From Microbulbifer sp. THAF38 (lineage in GTDB: Bacteria; Pseudomonadota; Gammaproteobacteria; Pseudomonadales; Cellvibrionaceae): a stretch of DNA of 64,000 bases. Both the position numbers and the translations under genes were made by a program. The stretch's first letter is position 1. The number at the start of each line of letters is the position of its first letter. Positions 62,843 to 64,000 of the stretch are shown piece by piece. A model generated the notes under the pieces. That model was not told the DNA's origin and searched no databases. It saw nothing but the letters and a program-made list of their open reading frames with translations. The stretch is taken from the NCBI RefSeq assembly GCF_009363535.1, contig NZ_CP045369.1:2429001-2493000 (forward strand), written 5' to 3'.

Positions 62843-64000
62843 CTATTTTTTATGCGCCGACAAGCCGTATTTTCGCAGCTTGTTGGCTACTGCAGTATGA
62901 GAAATACCCAGCTCCTTGGCCAGTTCCCTGGTGGAGGATCTTCCCACCAGCAATTCACTGAGCAATGATCTCTCCAGCTGCTCCATCATCTCCTTGTAGC
63001 TCAGCCCCCTGCCCCATTCTCGCCAGGGTAAACTCGTCCGCACGGTTAAATCCGGAAGATCCTCAATCGCGATAGTGCAGACTCCTCGGCGTTTGCAACC
63101 GCCCGCGGCAGCGGTCAGGTAGTCGCGCAAACCATTAAAGTTTTGCGGCCAGTCGTGCCTTCGAATCAGGTCGAGCACCCCCGCTTCCAAAGTGGGAACC
63201 TCCTTACCGTGAAACTCCTGTCGCAAAAGTGTTTCAGCAAAACGCGGCAGCGCCGGGCGCATATTGCGCAAAGGCGGTAACATCAAGGAGAGCGCACTAA
63301 AGCGCTGGGCCAGGGCCGGCACCAATGATTTGGGCTCGATACAGGTGGCTACCAAGCGAATTGAAGGGGGCAGACTGTGCAAGCGGCGGGCGAGAGTCAG
63401 CTGGGCTTCATCGTCCAACTGGTGCAGATCTTCAAGAATCAGGGTTCCGGTTGAACGCAAATGCCTGGGGAATTCCATTCTGCCGTCTTGGGGCACAAAG
63501 CGGTGGCAGTCTGCACGAGCGGCTGCGGGAGATAAATAATGTACCGCACAGGCAAAGGTCGTTTTGCCCGTTCCCGCTTCACCATAAATAAGCAATGGAG
63601 AATCCAATTCGGAAAGATCCTGCAGCTGCAGGCAACTTTCGCGGCGCAAATCAAAATCCCATAGAGCCACCGGGCGCGGGAGACCCGCAGCAAACTCACT
63701 TTTCTCTGATGGCTGCATTCGCAGCACGGCACCGGCCAAAGAGTCCACATCGCCGGTGTTATCCAGGGCGATGGGTGACCAGTCCACACGAAAATTTTGC
63801 CCTCGCACCACAACGGGGAGCCCAAAACGCGGCACCGCAAAATCTCTCAGTAACTCGGCCACTTGCATCAGGGGCAGAAAACGCTGTAACTGCAACCCCG
63901 GTACCCGGTCCAAACTGACCCCAAAGGCGCGCGCGGCGGCGACATTGGCGGCAATAACCCGGCCCGCGCGGTCCACACTGAGCACCGGGTCGGTAACATG
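62843..64000 (-). CDS. TyrR-like transcriptional regulator (5' end outside window)
   Basis: The frame is open to the last base, so the N-terminus is missing. The visible part has a PAS-type segment (VLSVDRAGRVIAAN), an AAA+ domain with Walker A GEAGTGKTTFA and Walker-B-like LILEDLHQL, and a C-terminal TyrR-type helix-turn-helix (STRELAKELGISHTAVANKLRKYG). The GAFTGA loop for sigma-54 contact is absent, as in TyrR, so it should act on sigma-70 promoters. TyrR/PhhR proteins control aromatic amino-acid genes; tryptophanase lies 4.2 kb away but is not adjacent. Confidence 0.88.
   Translation of the reverse strand, partial: HVTDPVLSVDRAGRVIAANVAAARAFGVSLDRVPGLQLQRFLPLMQVAELLRDFAVPRFGLPVVVRGQNFRVDWSPIALDNTGDVDSLAGAVLRMQPSEKSEFAAGLPRPVALWDFDLRRESCLQLQDLSELDSPLLIYGEAGTGKTTFACAVHYLSPAAARADCHRFVPQDGRMEFPRHLRSTGTLILEDLHQLDDEAQLTLARRLHSLPPSIRLVATCIEPKSLVPALAQRFSALSLMLPPLRNMRPALPRFAETLLRQEFHGKEVPTLEAGVLDLIRRHDWPQNFNGLRDYLTAAAGGCKRRGVCTIAIEDLPDLTVRTSLPWREWGRGLSYKEMMEQLERSLLSELLVGRSSTRELAKELGISHTAVANKLRKYGLSAHKK

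Noticed and set aside
1..64000. tRNA, rRNA, CRISPR array, intact insertion sequence or integrase
   Set aside because: None seen; no regularly spaced repeats, no cloverleaf-like sequence and no transposase or recombinase motifs were found by reading, though a dedicated scan could still find a degenerate one.

Overview
The window looks like chromosomal DNA of a marine-type gammaproteobacterium, most likely from the Cellvibrionales and perhaps Microbulbifer. This is inferred from the gene set (lolCDE, a GntR-controlled methylcitrate operon of the AcnD/PrpF type, asnS, a long OmpA/TonB-era envelope gene complement, tryptophanase, TyrR-like regulator) and not from any search. No rRNA, tRNA, CRISPR array, intact insertion sequence or phage gene was recognised. 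The window opens inside an ABC permease gene and closes inside a TyrR-like regulator gene.

Left third (0-24.7 kb): a MacB/FtsX-type permease fragment and a MEST-like alpha/beta hydrolase; YbjQ protein; a secreted S41-type protease and a secreted trypsin-like protease; an NTF2-like periplasmic protein; then the alpha-2-macroglobulin/penicillin-binding protein 1C pair, whose genes overlap by 4 bp and act together in envelope defence and repair. A run of small regulatory units follows: an OhrR-like MarR regulator divergent from a cupin gene around a 40-bp perfect palindrome, a GNAT acetyltransferase, a DUF4124 protein, and a nitroreductase/LysR/EamA-exporter cluster. A DUF2164 protein, a DUF4349 lipoprotein, a TonB-dependent receptor and a 2-oxoglutarate oxygenase resembling the EF-Tu prolyl hydroxylase PPHD complete it.

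Middle (25-43.8 kb): the propionate (2-methylcitrate) operon gntR-prpB-prpC-acnD-prpF on the minus strand, with three ATTGTnnACAAT operator-like sites in front and a terminator behind. Then come a DUF2062 protein, the lipoprotein-release transporter lolC-lolD-lolE, two tandem paralogous membrane alpha/beta hydrolases of equal length, a small exported protein, asnS with a strong bidirectional terminator, and a Tat-exported GMC oxidoreductase.

Right third (43.8-64 kb): a visibly AT-rich stretch (about 43.8-51.7 kb) with two unrecognised small genes (one with a Tse2-like sequence pattern), a monooxygenase-like protein, an esterase, and a BlaI-M56-M23-M23 gene set preceded by a 20-bp inverted repeat. 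This set looks like a self-controlled cell-wall peptidase module. It is followed by a tetR-MFP-RND efflux operon with its own operator palindrome, tryptophanase, an unrecognised secreted protein, a VOC protein, a CaiB/BaiF CoA-transferase, a DUF962 protein and the TyrR-like regulator.
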